NCBI RefSeq assembly: GCF_029784135.1
Contig: NC_073746.1
Span: 284,529,348-284,593,347 of the forward strand
From: Toxorhynchites rutilus septentrionalis
Taxonomy: Eukaryota > Arthropoda > Insecta > Diptera > Culicidae
Length of the DNA: 64,000 nucleotides
Direction: 5' to 3'
The position numbers and the translations under genes were made by a program. The notes below the pieces were generated by a model. That model ran no database searches, had not been told where the DNA came from, and saw nothing but the letters and a program-made list of their open reading frames with translations. Positions 13,501 to 25,500 of the stretch are shown piece by piece (position 1 is the first letter of the stretch; each line of letters begins with the position of its first letter).

Positions 13501-16500
13501 TTTTTTATTGCCCTCTCAATCACCAACTTCAATGTTTTGTCATGCCCCTCATTACCGACCCCGGACACAGCTAGATCATTAAAATACACTTCAACACCCG
13601 GAATGTCTCCGAATATCTGGACCATCTTCTTCTGGAACATTTCTGGGGCACTATTAAGACCAAATGGAACACGGTTCCATCTATATCGTCCAAATGGAGT
13701 CATAAAGGTTGTAAGGTCAGAGTTCTGACGATCCAGTTCCATCTGCCAAAAACCATTTCTTAGGTCAAGGATAGTAAAAACACGTTTATTTGACAACCTA
13801 CTCATAATATCCTCAAGAGTAGGAATCAAGAAGTGTTCCCTCTTGATGCATGCATTCAATGGCTTAGGGTCGATCCAAATTCTCAGAGATCCATTAGGCT
13901 TTTCTACTATTTGGATATTATTAACCCAATCAGTGGGATAATCAACTGGTGAAATAATCCCTTCACCTACCATTTCATTCAATTGTGTCTTTAAACGATC
14001 CACCAAACTGAAGGGAATTCTCTTCTTGTAGTGCAACGAAGGAATCGATCCATCTTTTAGTACGATCGAACATTTTCCAGGACATTTACCGAGGCCTTCG
14101 AAAATCTTACTAAACATACTAGTAAACTCATGTACATCAGACGGTAAATCATCCTCTGAACACACAGAGTAAACCCGTTTAACCAAACCGAGAGTAACAC
14201 AAGACTCCAAGCCTAGCAATGGTTCAAAATCGTCATCAACAACAAGAAAAGTTATCACATGCTTTGAATTACTGTTTTCTTCCAAACAGTCAAGGGTTAC
14301 CCGACCATGAATTTTAATGTCGTTTGAGCTGTAATCTAACACTCGATATTGCTTGAAGTTTGATATTTTAATTTTTAATTTCTTTACAAGATCAACTGGA
14401 ATACAATTTATATCGGACCCCGTATCAAGCTTAAATGTCACAGGATAATCTCGAATTAGGTAAGTCTTCATCCATCTCAATCGACCAACAAATCGTTCAT
14501 TCACATATCTTCTGCAATAAGACACATACGAAATAACCATATCAGCACTATCATCCTGCTCTACTTTGTTAAAAACACATTTACCTGAGTCACGCCAGTC
14601 AATTGATCGAATGTTCTTCACAGTTGTCTTTTTCTTGTCATCCTTCTTCGACGGTTGCGCCTTAGTTGCCTCATATCCTCCTGTCCTACAGTACTTCTGG
14701 AAATGCCCAGTCCTACCGCACTTGTGGCATTTGATGTTGATCGCTGGACAATTACGTAAATGTTGCCCATTGAAACTTTGTCCACAATTGTAGCATTGAC
14801 GCCTCTCAACCGCAACTTCCGATGGTGCTCGCTCGGGAATTTCCTCAACTAATGCCTTGATTTCCATTTGGCTCTGACCCTTCCGATCCAGCAACTGTTT
14901 GTTTGCAGCAGCAGCTTCAAACACCTTACACGTATCCACCACTTTAGGGAGAGGATCATCTTTACCATCCAGCAGTTTCAATTGAAGTTTCTTATCTTGC
15001 ACTCCGACTATGATCCGATCCCGTAGCATTCGATCCGAATAAGACGTACGACAGTTTGTACATTCAAATTCGCAATATTGCAGTTGGGTGCGTAATTCAG
15101 TTTCAAAATTTCCAAACGACTGTTTTTCCTTTTGCACGATCATGTTTAGCTTGAACGCTTCCATAGCGACATTTTTTCTTGGCAAACAATAATCATCGAA
15201 AGCTTTGATGACTTCCGCCAATGTTCGTCCTTCATCTCCACCAGCAGCAGCATCCTCAGCATTTCTACCAACAGTGCCTTCCGCATCTTCAGCAGCACCC
15301 TCCTCCACAGCAGCAGCTCTCACTTGACCAAACATTCCCGACGAAAGGACACCGTTATCCCACTTCTGACACCATGTAATGTTTTCTCAATAATTACTCG
15401 TGCTTGTCGTCAGCAGTAACATGGATCTACTACAATCGTTTTATTTTGCATATCAATGACATTGTAACATAGTTGACTGGCATGAAATATCTAACTAGCT
15501 GTCAAAACAGTGTGAACATAAAAGAGTGCCCTATGGTTATGATAGTGCTGAATGGATTAAGGCAATTATTATTACAAATATAAAAATACCCGCTGCTTGT
15601 ATCTATTATGCCATGCCGATTTCCCCAGACTCCATGGTTTTGAAGTCTGTGTTAGGGAAACATTCCAATTTGCAGAAACGCAAGCGAGTACAAAAGTATC
15701 CGCTTTCTGCATCTATTTTGCAATGCCAATTTCCCCTAGCTTCATGGTTTTGAAATCTTTGTTAGGGAAACATTTCGATTTGCTGAAATGCAGCGGGTGC
15801 AAAAGTATCCGCTGCTTGCATCTATTTTGCCATGCCGATTTCCCAAGGCTCCATTGTTTTGCAGACTGTGTTAGGGAAACACCCATTCATTCCAGCGATC
15901 GTACCTCAATCGTTGCGCAATCATAACTGAGTGGATTTCCGAGCGGCACTCGCTTATATACCGATTGGTATGATTTCAATAGCCTGTTTTTGGATCAAAA
16001 AGTAACAAGCATATAACGCGTAGACATTTTATCCTTCGAAAGAAGTGCTTATCATACCATTTCGTTTAGTTGTTTAGGAGCTATTAACGCTGAAAATCTC
16101 GTTCTTCGGCGTAACGCTTTCGTTTTCGAAACTTTGAACTTACACCCCAGTATAGAAATGAAAGACGTAGTTCTACGTCAAAATAAATTCATAATGAAAA
16201 TTCCGCTCCAATGGCGTTTGTACATAAATACCGCAAATCCCAAATACGCATTTTCGTAGCACTAAAAATAACAAAACAGTGCAAATAACAAGACAACAAC
16301 AAAACAAAAGTTGCTGAGTGCCCGTGCGAACAATAAAATTGCTATCTATTGAATTTAAACTCCAGTGACGCTAATGCGTAAGTACCATTTCTTCTATCAA
16401 ACTCTACCAAGAATTCACAATCCATCGAAAGAAATCGACAAATTTGATAAAGACTATAATTCGTCATCAAAAAAGCATTGCTCGATTGTTTGAAATTGGT

Positions 16501-19500
16501 CCTCCAATGGAGATTTTAAAGTGTTATTTCTCAAATCGAGAAGTTATTCCTTCTCATTCGAATGAGATTGAAAGTATGGATTATCGGTAATTAAAGAAAA
16601 ATTCATTATACGCATCAACTCACATTGTGAGCTAACGCCCGAATATAGGCAAAAAATCGAGGGATTGTATCCGAGACACGACCGCTTAGGACGTAGGACT
16701 ACGCAATTTTTGTTTTGACATTTCGGATGTTATTCGCGAATACGTCGAAATTTCATAAATAACTCTTTAGTAAAAAGTTCCGGGGACCCTGAAAAGGTAT
16801 AATGTCTTGCCTTGTTTTGTAGAATCATTTCGAGAAGCAACGATTCTTTCTTGCCTTTGCGAGAACAATACACTAATTAGTCATAAGTCGGAGAGGCATC
16901 TTACGTGCATCGCCATTTAACAAGCATCAAATAGATGCACACAGAATGACCGTTTATGAAAAATCGTTTCTCTACTCTCGGTCAAAACCGTCAACAAAGC
17001 TAGGAGCTTGTTGCATCAGAACAGAGCCGATGCGCACGAGAGCAAATACGAATGACAACTAAAAATGTCGAAGGTGTGCTATTCACATGTACAGGAAATG
17101 AACAAGTTCTATGTTTCGCGCAACGGAAACAAGCAACACACACAAAGCCAAACACTGATGGCTAGACGCGACGTATAATAATTTGCACTCTTCTATTTTT
17201 TCGCTGCTTTGCCCTGGCTCGGATGGTTGTGTTAATTGCAATACCAGATGCACTTCAAGTGAAATTTTCGCTAGCGATCATAGCTCTAGGGGAAACATAA
17301 AACACAAAACGAGCAGAATAAGCGACCTTTGTTGTTTCGGGACCAGAAAGATTATGAGAACTTTCCTCAGAGGAGATGCAATACTTATACGCTAGCTTAC
17401 TTACTATGGCAGGGTGGAGTTTACTTCGCAAATATTCTCCTTTCGCTATCCTCCTACGTTGTTTCTAGCGGTTGCCTGTTATTGACAGTTCTGTTCTGGA
17501 AAGCACACAAATTGACAGAACAAATGTATGGGGAAATGGGAATGCTTCCAATTTTCATCAATTTAAACCACATACAGACTATGGGATTGTAATGTATAGC
17601 ATATCAAACAAATCTTAGAAAATTTCCGATTCGATTGGTACGAAAATAGTTCCGAAAATCCGTTCGCTGCAAAAATAGTTATTAACGTTAACTTAATTTC
17701 ATAAAAACGTCACCTGTTTTCTAACTTGGCACCCTTAATGTAAGACGTAGTCCTACGTCAAAAGATTGCTCGTTCCGTCGGGGAGGAAAGCGAATGGTTA
17801 GAGTAATCGAAGAAAAACATATCCAGTTTAATAATCAAATTGTTAACTTTTTTTTACTATATTCACTGTTCATGTTTTGAACAAAAATTGCTGGATGAAT
17901 TTCCTGTCTAATGGTATATAACACAATATATATCGCAATAGCGATCTTGAGTAATATGCGATTGAGAACTCTCAATGAATCGTTACATCTGTCGTGAAAC
18001 CGTGCGATTGATTTTCATTATTTATTTTACGCGCGAGTCTTCAGACTAAAACATTTCCAAAAATAGTGAAATGTACAAGCAAACCATTTGTCATGACAAT
18101 TGTCATGCGAAAATGCGAAAACAGAATAGAAACTGAGAGAGGTTGCGTCGACAACATGCCTCATACCGTATGTCTCTATTCTGTTTTCGCATTTACGCAT
18201 GACAATTGTCATGACAAATGGTTTGCTTGGAAATGTCCAAACCAAGATAGCAATAATTGTGGAAATGTTTTCAGATCGTGATGCAACAGTTTTCAATTGC
18301 AATGTTGTCACAATTGTCTACTTGTGGCATTACACTTTTTTCTGTTTTGCTGTTATTTTAGTTTCGATTTTTTCCGGTCACTGAATGAAACATGTTCATT
18401 CGTCAAATCAACTCATGAGACCGCGATGTTCATGTGAGTAGGAGTGTTGTCAAGCTTGAATGATGGTAATTGGTCCTTCGGATTCAAATGAATAGTTTGA
18501 TAATTTGCAGTATTGTCTTCATGCTAAAAAGATAGGCGCTTGATAGATGACTTCTGTAGTAGCAGTTACTGCTGTACTAGCTTGCAAAATCATAATTCGA
18601 ATACTTGCGCCCATAGACCGTACGTGTCTTTGTAATACTTCTATTGTGTACTTTTTAGGCGTTATTGGTAATTATAAAAAAGGATATAATTGAATGAAAA
18701 AACTCCAGGAAATATTTTTTCTTCAACTTCATTCAGTTTGGAAAGTCATTTAATTCCGCCTTATTGAAATAAAATCATAATTTTTTCGGTCTGTGAGACC
18801 GTATGCGCGAGTATAGGAGGGTCTACAATTCCTCAAACTTTCACAAGACGGCTCGTACTGTCCGGTTTTCTACTACTTCTATTCGCACTTGTAGATAAGT
18901 AGCAGATTGGGAATTGTTTACGACTGTTCGCATTTTTTACCGTTGCAGTGCTCTTCATTTCAATACACAGCATTTCACCCAATTCCTTAAGTATAACGAT
19001 CAGATACGTTTATTGCAGTTGCCAACACTTGGTTGCCATTCTCACGATGCCTCCATACATGGTGCGGTGAAAAATATTATTTTGCTCATTTTATATACGC
19101 CTTTCATCGCCAAATTAAGCGTTCTCGTTTATTACTGAACATTTCGTCAACCTTTGTTTGTGTGGATATGTGTCGTACAGTCTACATATTTAAGAGATGT
19201 GAGCTTTTTTTTTTATTGATGCGGATCAACTATACGCACGTGTCTGTTGATGTTTTAGTAGTGATAACTAAATTAACTGTCCTTAACTGTGGAGTCTGTT
19301 CCACTCCACACATTGTAATTAGTGCGGTTTTCGGATAAAACAGGGTTTATGTCATCCCACAACAATTATTTTTAAAGCAGACTAGAATTTTTGAACTTCT
19401 TTTAAGCTACATACTCATGTCATGATTGAAATGGCTCAATACAGTATTTTAGACAAATGTTGGAAAACTGTGTTCAAGACAAAAAAATACGATTATCATA

Positions 19501-22500
19501 GTTAGTATTAAAAATTGTCATGCTCGTCAATGTGGATTTTGACGTGGACAAAATAAATAATACGCTTCGATATTTATGCCGTGATGCAATATTAGTTACG
19601 TCATTTTAATTTTGTATTTGAACCGGAAAAATGTCGCGTAAGCAGATTTCACTTGAAATCAGCAATATCGAGATTAACAATGAAAACAAGGTGTTGCCTC
19701 ATTGAGAATTTGTGAGGTTATTTGGATGGGTTATAAAAATAATTTCTATTTTGAGCGTGGGAACGAATTGATTAGAAATATCTACACAAACTTGTCGAAA
19801 GAGGGTCTTCGTAGCCACTTGGTTACGCGTTCGCTTACTAAGCGATCGATCGTGAGTTCAAACTCAGGGCCCTAAATTAACCATCTTTGTGTTATTATAG
19901 AATAACTACGTCCACGCAACCATCATCAGCGATGGAGATCGATCCACGGTCGAAATAAGATCGATTCATCCATATAACTGCTCTGCTCTACAAGAAACAT
20001 CGGGCTGCTGTTCTATAAATAACCCAACAATGATCAATATCAACTGTCTTCGCTTTCCGGTCTGCTGAACAATGGAAGTGTAATTTACCATAATGTAATG
20101 GAACAGAAAACCTAACGCCTAAATGGCTATCACTACTACTGTGTAATTTACAATTTATAGAAACATAAACATATGTACATGTACACGATAAAAACCCGGC
20201 TCTGTTACAGATAAAATGCTAATGAGCCTAATAAATAAATAAATGGGATAACAAAAAAACTTGTCGAAAGTATTCCACTACGACTTGAAGCCGTAATTAA
20301 GGCAGAAGGTGGTCAAAGCTGATAATCATTTAATAAAATGAAAATCATGTGTGTGATTTATTTCGTTCAAGAGAAAATCTGCCGATAGACATCGACACAT
20401 AATTTTAAAATAAACCATAAACATATAACAAAAATAAAAAAGCTCTTACAAGTTGAAAGAAACTTTGTATCCCAAAGAAGTTTCTGTAACAGGTCGATTG
20501 TATGATTTATTTTCTTCAGTACTGTAGTCAATGTCCACGATTGTCCACGGTGAATGGGGGCGGTCGGAGTTGATTGGTATAAAATCGTGCTTTTTCTGTC
20601 CACGCGGTGTGTGTGTGCAGCCCCCAATCGGGACCACCAACCACGGACAAAGTGGCTGTACATAGTCTGATGGAAAGGCCCAGCAATTGGAATTCGTTCA
20701 ACCGGAAGCCCAGCTGATTTTTTCTGTATTTCAAACTAGTTGAACTTAAAAAAATGTTTTTTTATAAAAAAAATATCGCAATTTACACGTGTTCTAATTT
20801 TACCAAATTTTAATCATATAACTCTTTATATTATTCTACTATCTGAATTTTCGAAATATAAAGTGCAGCGAAACTCTGCAGCAGTTTCCTCAAATAGTAG
20901 CAGAAAATTAATACAGACCGCTAATCGTACTTTTCAGTCACAAAGATCAACATGGTTAACAACCAAGAGGATTGCGCAATTTTAAATATAGAGCAATCCA
21001 TTGACGAATCATGATTCCAGTTTCCATGTTTGTAAATATATATAATAATAAAATTTTCTCATTTCTTCTATGTATATCAGCCGTGCAATTCACGGTTCAT
21101 CCATTCCACTTCAAACTAAGGCGGTGATATTAGCAACTGCAGCCCAGACTCGATGGAATTTCAATGATTTGATTATAATGATTTGGTATACTTCCCATGT
21201 CGCCTTTTCACTACCAATCGATACGATTTCATTTCAGGATGAGACAATACAATCAGTGCTGCAATCACATGTGTCGCTTCCGAAGTGGAGTTTCCTCTTG
21301 CAATTACCAAATTGAGGCTGGGACTTTTTTTTCAGTATTTCTATAGTATCTTCTGGCAAAAGTTACAATGTGTAGAATCCGAATGAAGCTGATACGCTTT
21401 ACTTCGAAAATATGCAAATCTTCGGAGTTTTCTTCGTGAGTGAGCTTCGGGTTCCGTTCGCCACAATATAGTGAAAGAATTCTCGCGTAACTTTTGAAAA
21501 GGTCCTATGAAACAAATGTAAACAAATCGAGTTAATGGATGCACGCTATTAGTTTTCAATCATTGAATGTATTACAAAAACAATCGTTCACGTATCTATC
21601 TTCTTCATCTTTTTGTCGCCGATACAAAAAATATCCAATGTACAGATTCGAATTTTAAGCACCCGGCTGTTACTTCGGACGCCACTTTCCTCCGACGGCC
21701 GAAACGTCCGAAGTAACAAAGCAGCCAAAACAACTCGCAGTCGTACTTCGGTCGTTTTGGAATTTGTTTCTTACAGGTGTTGTTATCGATTTCAGTGCAA
21801 TTCAACGAGTGATAACATTAATAATCAGTCTTTAGAACGAAATGCTGATATTTGGATTGTTGTTTATTAGTTAGTTTCAAATTTTTATAGTGCAACGTAA
21901 TATGTCCAATGTGCAAACGCGGGCAGTCAAAACGTCCAATGTAACATTTTTCGTTCCGAGGCTTCAAATTTAAGCTCAAATCACGGAACAACTATTACGA
22001 TTGGTTTTACGGAGTTATTCTTGACAGCTAGTGGTGAAAACAGTGATAAAAATTGATAGCTTTTAAGACAATTCGCGAAATAATGTTCGGGTCTTCAACT
22101 ACGTTTTTCTCGAGTTGGCGAAAATGTTACATTGGACCTTTTCAAAAGTTACGCGAGAATTGATTACAAACGACGTCGGTGAAATGTTGCAATTGAATGT
22201 AAGATGTGTTGCAGCAATTATTTGTTTTTCAATCATCCATGTAGCAATTGTTATTGACAATCGATATGTGGTTTTTATTTACAAAGAAAAAAAGGGTTAG
22301 TTTTCTGAAAATTAACTTTCTGACAGGGTTTTCCCTTATTTCAGTTCCAAGTAATTCAATCTATTGTCTTTATCAGCATCGTATTTTTAATTTTTCTACG
22401 AAGTTTTCATTTCAGTCTCTGAAAAGACAATGAAAACACTGCTTATTCGATCATGGATTATCGGAAGAAAACATCCTAAGTAAATTAGGTTGCTTTCTGT

Positions 22501-25500
22501 GTAGGTTCCCTATTTTACAAGTAAGTTTAATTTTATAAAGCTGTTATTTCTGCAAACTCCTGGACCTGTGAAAAAAGTAAATTGCTTTCTGTTAGCGTAG
22601 ATGTTTCATGGCATTTGCTGTCGTCGAAAATCTTTAAGGTGTGCTACTATTAATGTTTCAACTTCTCGATTGTACACTGGGCGTTGTGTCGCTTGATGAA
22701 CGTATTTTGAATCAAATCGATGTCGTGATCGAATATTAAATAATTGTTTTATCGATACAGGAAAATTCCAGTGAATTGAAATTTCAATTAACCTTACTTT
22801 TGAACAATCTGATATATCTTTAAATAGAGAGCTCTCGATTAACTCTTAGGGTTGAATATCGAATTGATGATGAAACATCCTAGTCACTTAGGATCCAGAA
22901 CTATACCTTATTTTATAGCAGCGCCCTTAGTGGTCGGTTCTGGTGGGTCGATTTTTCGTCAGTTTGTATTGGAATTGTTTTTCTTCTAGTGGTGAAATTT
23001 ACGTCGAACATTCGACATGGCCAGGTACAAGAAATATATTGTTGTTGGAATCGGAATCATAAACGACGTGTTGTTTTCATGAACGGGGAGAACTGTCATT
23101 GGAATTGATCAAAGTAATAATTTTTTACCTTACTCATGCGAAAAGATATCCCAAATCGATTATTGGCGATCTAACGTACAAATCTACACCTAGGCGGCGC
23201 TGCGGTGAAAGTGATGATGGTTTTAAATTTTACAATGTGAGTTTATGGAAGGTTTGTAGTTCTTTTGTAGTTATAGTCATAAAATATTATTTGATTGCGA
23301 TGAGTTTGGAAGAAATTTAATTCTGCGCAATTTTATACATATAACATGTTATTTTATTACTCTTTCAGTAGTGAAAATTGTATAAATGTTGACAATGGTT
23401 GAATCAAAAAAGGAAATTCGAGAGCACAATCAAAAACAAGTTCAAAAATGCATGGTTCCTGCATGCGAGAACTACCTTGGAAAGTTCGGAAATAAAATAT
23501 ACAGTAAACCCTGTTTTTGAGCGGTTTTTTTTGTGCAGTGTATGGAAAGAAGTATATTTGACGAAGTTATCGTCCATTTAGTTTTTTTTCGATGGTTTAT
23601 ATGCATTTCAGTGCGAAAAAGCATATTTACGTCTCAATTATCCACTTCTGAAAGATGAATTGAGTTTTTTCATTGATCAAAATCTGTATTTTTCCGCTTT
23701 TGATACATCAAAGGAAGCCCTGAAAAAACCGTTTCCTGTATGAATTTGTATCCTTTAAAAGAGTTAGATGATAGAATCCGGAACCACATTCTGTTCAAAA
23801 ATGTACACAAAAATACCATTAAAGCCATTACTTCCCTTTTTTTCTGTTTATTCAATTATGCAGAAGGAGACAATAAGTCATCATTTATCATTTTTAAAAC
23901 ACAAGTCTAAATAGTTTAGATCTATATAAATATAAGCCTAAGTCAAATAAATCTATGATTACAGAAATATATCATAGATATAAACAGCATTTTCTCCTTC
24001 GTTGCCATTCGTTGAGGTTCGAAACATTGTTTGTAGAGGGTTGTAGTAACTTTATAGCCAGGTGATGTATATTGAGTATCCTATGGCCATGAATGCTTTC
24101 TTGGGAAGTTCGTGTAGCTGCTGTAGTGAACTGATCTCATTGGGTGCTAGGGGAGTTGCGGGTAAGACGGGGTATAATGGACAGGCGATTGATTTGTATA
24201 GTTGCATTATGAATTTCAAATTTCTGTTGATGCTTTTCTAGAATATTTAAACCATCCTAAGACAATGAATACTGATCAAAAGTGAAATAGGGAAACAAAA
24301 ACCGAAAATCAAACATGATTCCGCGTGTGGATGAAACTTTTGCGGCTTCGATATTAAGCATTTTGAGTGGCTTAATTGCAAAATTGAATTCACTGATGGT
24401 TATATTTCGGTTTATGAGTTGTAGTCTTACCCCCATTTCCCCCAAGATTCTGCCAACTTATAAATGTCTGTTTGTCCGAAAATGGAGAATAACTCCTGAT
24501 ACGCATCATTTCACATTGTGAGCTGTGAAAGCAAGAGCTGTGTCAACAACTTATGGTCAACTGGTACGCGAAGGAGAAAGTGACCGACTGCGATTCCTAC
24601 GACACAATCAACAGAAGCGGTGTGAGAAGGTATACATTCTCTTGAGAGACACTATCGTAAGCAACGTCGACACAGCCTTTGCTATTGTCATGTCAAAAAG
24701 CATTTCATTTTCATGATATTACAGCATGTATTCGTGAAAATGGTAATGGAATTCCAGGTGGAAAAAGCACGCTTTTGAAACAAAAATCATATATTCAAAT
24801 TAACTCTAACATATCAAATATGTGCTCTATGTAAAAGGTTTACTTTTCTACATTCCCTGCAGGTCGGGTAAAATTTTGAACAAAAATTGTGTCTGATAAT
24901 GATTTCATATCCACATAAACAAAAAAGATTCAACAAATGCGATGCCAAGCGCAAAACTCGAGGAAGCAAACGTCCGATTTGAGCCGTCTTTATTTTTTTG
25001 TAATTGTCTCTGCCCATGGATCAATGTTAAGGCGAAAAAGTCTGATGATTGTAAAACTTCAAAGGAAAATTGGAAAATTCGGAAAATTGTATTTCCATAT
25101 GTTCTAAAATTATATCGTGATAAGCGTTGTTATTCCATTTGATGTTTTGGATTTGGTTATGGATTTTCAGGTGGACTACCACAATCCTATATCTTAGATC
25201 TTCTATATCAGGCGTGGCCAAAGCACCGACTATGGGCGACTGGTCGCCTGCGTAGTCATTGCAGCGACCCACCTGTCTGCCATGTAGTTTTCTTTCTTGA
25301 CAATTTTCTAACAAAGTATCAATAATACTTATACTCGAAAAAGATAGTAGGATGGTGTCCAAGACACGACCGCACTGTTGACGGAGGACTACGAAATTAT
25401 TGCGAGAACAAACATTATGAAAATTAAGAATCTAATACTTTAGTACAAATATCTGGTAATACTGAAAAGTGTCTATGAATGATTGAATGATGAAAAAGTC

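Larger units (their letters stand above)
10936..15576 (-). mobile_element. Full-length Ty3/gypsy (Mag-like) LTR retrotransposon
   Basis: A complete 4641-base element on the minus strand: 5' LTR 15576-15375, primer-binding site, one long gag-pol ORF 15335-11253, purine tract, 3' LTR 11137-10936, and AATAT duplications outside. I see one difference between the 202-base LTRs (ACTAACTG against ACTAGCTG near 11055 and 15494), which suggests recent insertion. No envelope gene is present. It lies inside the receptor intron, in the same transcriptional direction as the receptor. Confidence 0.93.

Noticed and set aside
25208..25222. hAT-like terminal sequence CAGGCGTGGCCAAAG
   Set aside because: No partner inverted end or eight-base duplication found nearby.
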